Shown here one piece after another: positions 5,398-6,708 of a stretch of 6,708 nucleotides of DNA (position 1 is the first letter of the stretch; every line of letters begins with the position of its first letter). Made by a program: the position numbers and the translations under genes. The notes under the pieces were generated by a model. It saw nothing but the letters and a program-made list of their open reading frames with translations, made no database searches and had not been told where the DNA came from. The DNA is from Chloroflexota bacterium (GTDB lineage Bacteria; Chloroflexota; Anaerolineae; Ardenticatenales; Ardenticatenaceae). The DNA is taken from contig DOUV01000367.1 of the NCBI GenBank assembly GCA_003520455.1, positions 1 through 6,708 of the forward strand, read 5' to 3'.

Positions 5398-5439
5398 ATG
5401 ACGACCGGGATGCACAGAGGAGAACACGCATATGGCTGA
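5398..5439 (+). CDS. possible 13-residue leader peptide
   Basis: AAGGAGG (5384-5390) stands seven bases before an ATG at 5398 that opens a 13-codon frame, MTTGMHRGEHAYG, ending TGA at 5437-5439. This is one of the best ribosome binding sites in the window. Its stop overlaps the start of the next gene (ATG 5432) by eight bases, so ribosomes ending here could feed the next start. It may be a translated leader or the decayed start of a longer gene. There is no run of one amino acid that would suggest classical attenuation. Confidence 0.35.
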   Translation: MTTGMHRGEHAYG

Positions 5440-5800
5440 CCGCGGATTGACCATCCGCATACCAATCTGGGTGAGGGTGTCTGGGATCATCGCCCTCGTC
5501 CTGGTCGGGGTGGTTGTCAGCTCGATGTTGCTGGGCGGCAGCGTCTCTGGTGGTCAGGACGGTGGCAGCGTCTCTGGTGGCCGCGACCATGGTAGCCAGA
5601 CAGAGCAGACGGATCACAACGGGGGCCAAACCGGACCGGCAGCGCCGTCCGGGTTGGAGCCGGCGGAGAACCCTGCGCCGTCCGGTCACCAGAGACCACC
5701 CCAAGAACGGGGATCATCGGATGGCCCTGACGACCCCACACCGACACCGTCCCACGGCTCTGGTGACCACACACGGTCCGATGGCAGTCGGGGCCACTAA
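5432..5800 (+). CDS. small single-pass membrane protein with Gly/Ser/Pro/His-rich tail
   Basis: The 122-residue product has a short N-terminus with Arg9, one membrane helix at about 13-34 (VRVSGIIALVLVGVVVSSML), and then ~85 residues of low-complexity tail rich in Gly, Ser, Pro, Asp and His with no cysteine. The tail is probably outside the membrane and unstructured, and its several His and Asp residues could bind metal weakly. GGSVSGGQD / GGSVSGGRD at 35-52 is a tandem repeat. AGAGGAG (5416-5422) nine bases before the ATG supports the start. It is transcribed divergently from the OmpR-type pair and is a likely target of it. I recall similar small proteins next to two-component genes and DUF2269-like proteins in actinobacteria, but cannot name a family. 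Confidence 0.7.
   Translation: MADRGLTIRIPIWVRVSGIIALVLVGVVVSSMLLGGSVSGGQDGGSVSGGRDHGSQTEQTDHNGGQTGPAAPSGLEPAENPAPSGHQRPPQERGSSDGPDDPTPTPSHGSGDHTRSDGSRGH
5534..5587 (+). repeat. 27-bp tandem duplication in the small membrane protein
   Basis: Units 5534-5560 and 5561-5587 encode GGSVSGGQD and GGSVSGGRD and share the exact stretch GGCAGCGTCTCTGGTGG. The repeat is in frame and extends the tail directly after the membrane helix. Confidence 0.85.
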
Positions 5801-5820
5801 CCATCAGAGGAGCAACAGCT

Positions 5821-5940
5821 ATGACCGTGACACCCGACCTCCGCACCTTCGTGCTCATCGTGCATATCACCTCCACGGTCGGCTGGGTCGGCGAGGTCAA
5901 CCGAGCGGGATTTCAGTCGAGCAAGGGAGGCAGCGCATGA
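5821..5940 (+). pseudogene. 5' remnant of a DUF2269-like membrane protein gene
   Basis: This 39-codon frame starts MTVTPDLRTFVLIVHITS and continues TVGWVGEV. From memory, that resembles the N-terminus of a DUF2269-type integral membrane family (LTPRLRKxALTAHVTSSVGWLGAV) whose members are about 150 residues with four or so membrane helices. After the Trp-Val-Gly the resemblance ends, and the frame runs through NRAGFQSSKGGSA to a stop, so most of the gene is missing, probably by deletion with a junction near 5893-5900. AGAGGAG (5806-5812) before the ATG is intact. The stop overlaps the next start (ATGA at 5937-5940), so the remnant may still be translated and feed ribosomes into the haem protein. 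It could instead be a genuine 39-residue peptide with one short hydrophobic segment. Confidence 0.55.
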
Positions 5941-6708
5941 GTACGCAAGCAGCCATCCGATCTTTGAATCAGAGGCGTGGCGCCAGCGGCGACTGGCGTC
6001 GTCGCCTTCTCCTCCACCATGCGCCGCTCGCCGTTGTCAGCGCTGTAGTCCTTTTCCTGTTCATGAGCCTCTCGCCCTTCGACCCTCAAGCATACCCCCA
6101 GGAGGGCATGGGCCCTGGTGTGTTCCCCCGGGTGGCACTGGTAGGCGAGGGCGTACAACAGCGCTTCTTCATGTCGCCCCAGGACCTCTACCAGGACGCG
6201 AAGCGGAGTCTGGAGAGCGAGGGGCGCCAACGGCGCTTCTTCATGACACGGGTTACCGACGCCACCGGCTACGTCGCCACCGGGCTCCTCGCGCTCACGC
6301 TCCTCATCGGGCCGGCCAACCTCCTGCTCCGTAGGCGGACTCCCGTCTCAAGCTATTTTCGGCGTGACGTGGGGACGTGGACGGCCATCTTCAGCGTGGT
6401 CCACGTGATCTTTGGCTGGCAGCTGCATGGCGGCGGACGGATCTCCGCCATGCTCAACTACTTCTTTGCGCCCGATGGCAGCCCGATGCTCGATAATTTT
6501 GGCCTGGCGAACTGGTCCGGGCTGGCCGCGCTGGTGATCGTAGTGATGTTGCTCGCGCTTTCCACCGACGGCGCCCTGCGGGAACTCAAGGCCAGGACAT
6601 GGAAGAACCTCCAGCGCCTGAACTACACTTTGTTCGCGCTGGTCATCTTACATGTGTTCTTCTACGGGGCACTGCTGCGAATGACATCCCCCTTTACGCT
6701 CCTCGGTG
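5937..6708 (+). CDS. ferric-reductase-like haem membrane protein, 5' part
   Basis: The frame has 257 complete codons and runs off the right edge without a stop. AAGGGAGG (5923-5930) six bases before the ATG fixes the start. TM1 is about 29-46; an extracytoplasmic or loop segment of ~60 residues (48-105) follows. Further helices lie at about 109-131, 146-164, 192-210 and 229-247. Single histidines sit where haem ligands are expected: H156 (SVVHVIFG), H164, and H239 (LVILHVFF). The patterns FRRDVGTWTA...H and LQRLNYTLFALVILH match the conserved starts of two helices in the ferric reductase-like transmembrane domain (FRE/NOX/MsrQ group). That domain carries electrons across the membrane via haem b; the electron donor and acceptor cannot be assigned, and any flavin or NAD domain would be outside the window. 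It may be translationally coupled to the remnant upstream. Confidence 0.75.
   Translation, partial: MSTQAAIRSLNQRRGASGDWRRRLLLHHAPLAVVSAVVLFLFMSLSPFDPQAYPQEGMGPGVFPRVALVGEGVQQRFFMSPQDLYQDAKRSLESEGRQRRFFMTRVTDATGYVATGLLALTLLIGPANLLLRRRTPVSSYFRRDVGTWTAIFSVVHVIFGWQLHGGGRISAMLNYFFAPDGSPMLDNFGLANWSGLAALVIVVMLLALSTDGALRELKARTWKNLQRLNYTLFALVILHVFFYGALLRMTSPFTLLG

Noticed and set aside
312..5432. tRNA or other structural RNA genes in the intergenic gaps
   Set aside because: No cloverleaf-like arms or conserved T-loop sequence could be seen by eye in any gap.

Overview
The window is high-GC bacterial DNA with seven protein-coding units (one a gene remnant, one cut by the right edge) plus a possible leader peptide. 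It looks like a chromosomal accessory region of a Chloroflexota-type bacterium, possibly of the Ktedonobacteria. That is inferred from the style of the NarL/LuxR two-component pair and the palindromic intergenic repeats, not from any marker gene. The OmpR-type kinase/regulator block in the middle has an actinobacterial flavour (VENTG G1 box, GTGYRI regulator ending) and may have been acquired.

Layout. Bases 1-540 hold no convincing gene; they contain an 18-bp inverted repeat bracketing a C-rich segment, then a promoter and a hairpin that reaches into the ribosome binding site of the next gene. Bases 557-2192 (+) are an overlapping pair: a membrane NarL-family histidine kinase and its LuxR-type response regulator, ending in a strong hairpin. 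Bases 2193-2508 are intergenic, with a 24-bp perfect palindrome and one copy of a ~110-bp repeat containing a promoter. Bases 2509-3204 (+) encode a class I SAM-dependent methyltransferase. The second copy of the ~110-bp repeat follows it directly, so the gene is flanked by direct repeats. Bases 5227-3348 (-) encode an OmpR-type regulator and its HAMP-containing kinase, joined by an ATGA overlap. A divergent promoter region (5284-5397) carries four GTTAG half-sites in perfect dyad symmetry. To its right (+) are a 13-codon possible leader peptide, a small single-pass membrane protein, a 39-codon remnant of what looks like a DUF2269-type membrane protein, and the start of a ferric-reductase-like haem membrane protein running off the edge.

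How the parts may work together. The OmpR-type pair probably controls itself and the divergent envelope genes (small membrane protein, haem membrane protein) through the shared operator. The NarL-type pair is separate and its targets cannot be read from the window.

The most striking feature is at the start of the OmpR-type regulator. Three tandem 28-bp copies of the gene's own start region (ATG plus the first codons) lie just downstream of a perfect TATAAT. Because 28 is not a multiple of three, only the innermost ATG (5227) is in frame, and the codons of each upstream copy supply a GGAGG for the next ATG. Other short tandem duplications occur within the NarL-type kinase (51 bp and 12 bp), the methyltransferase (36 bp) and the small membrane protein (27 bp), so the locus as a whole is rich in segmental duplication.
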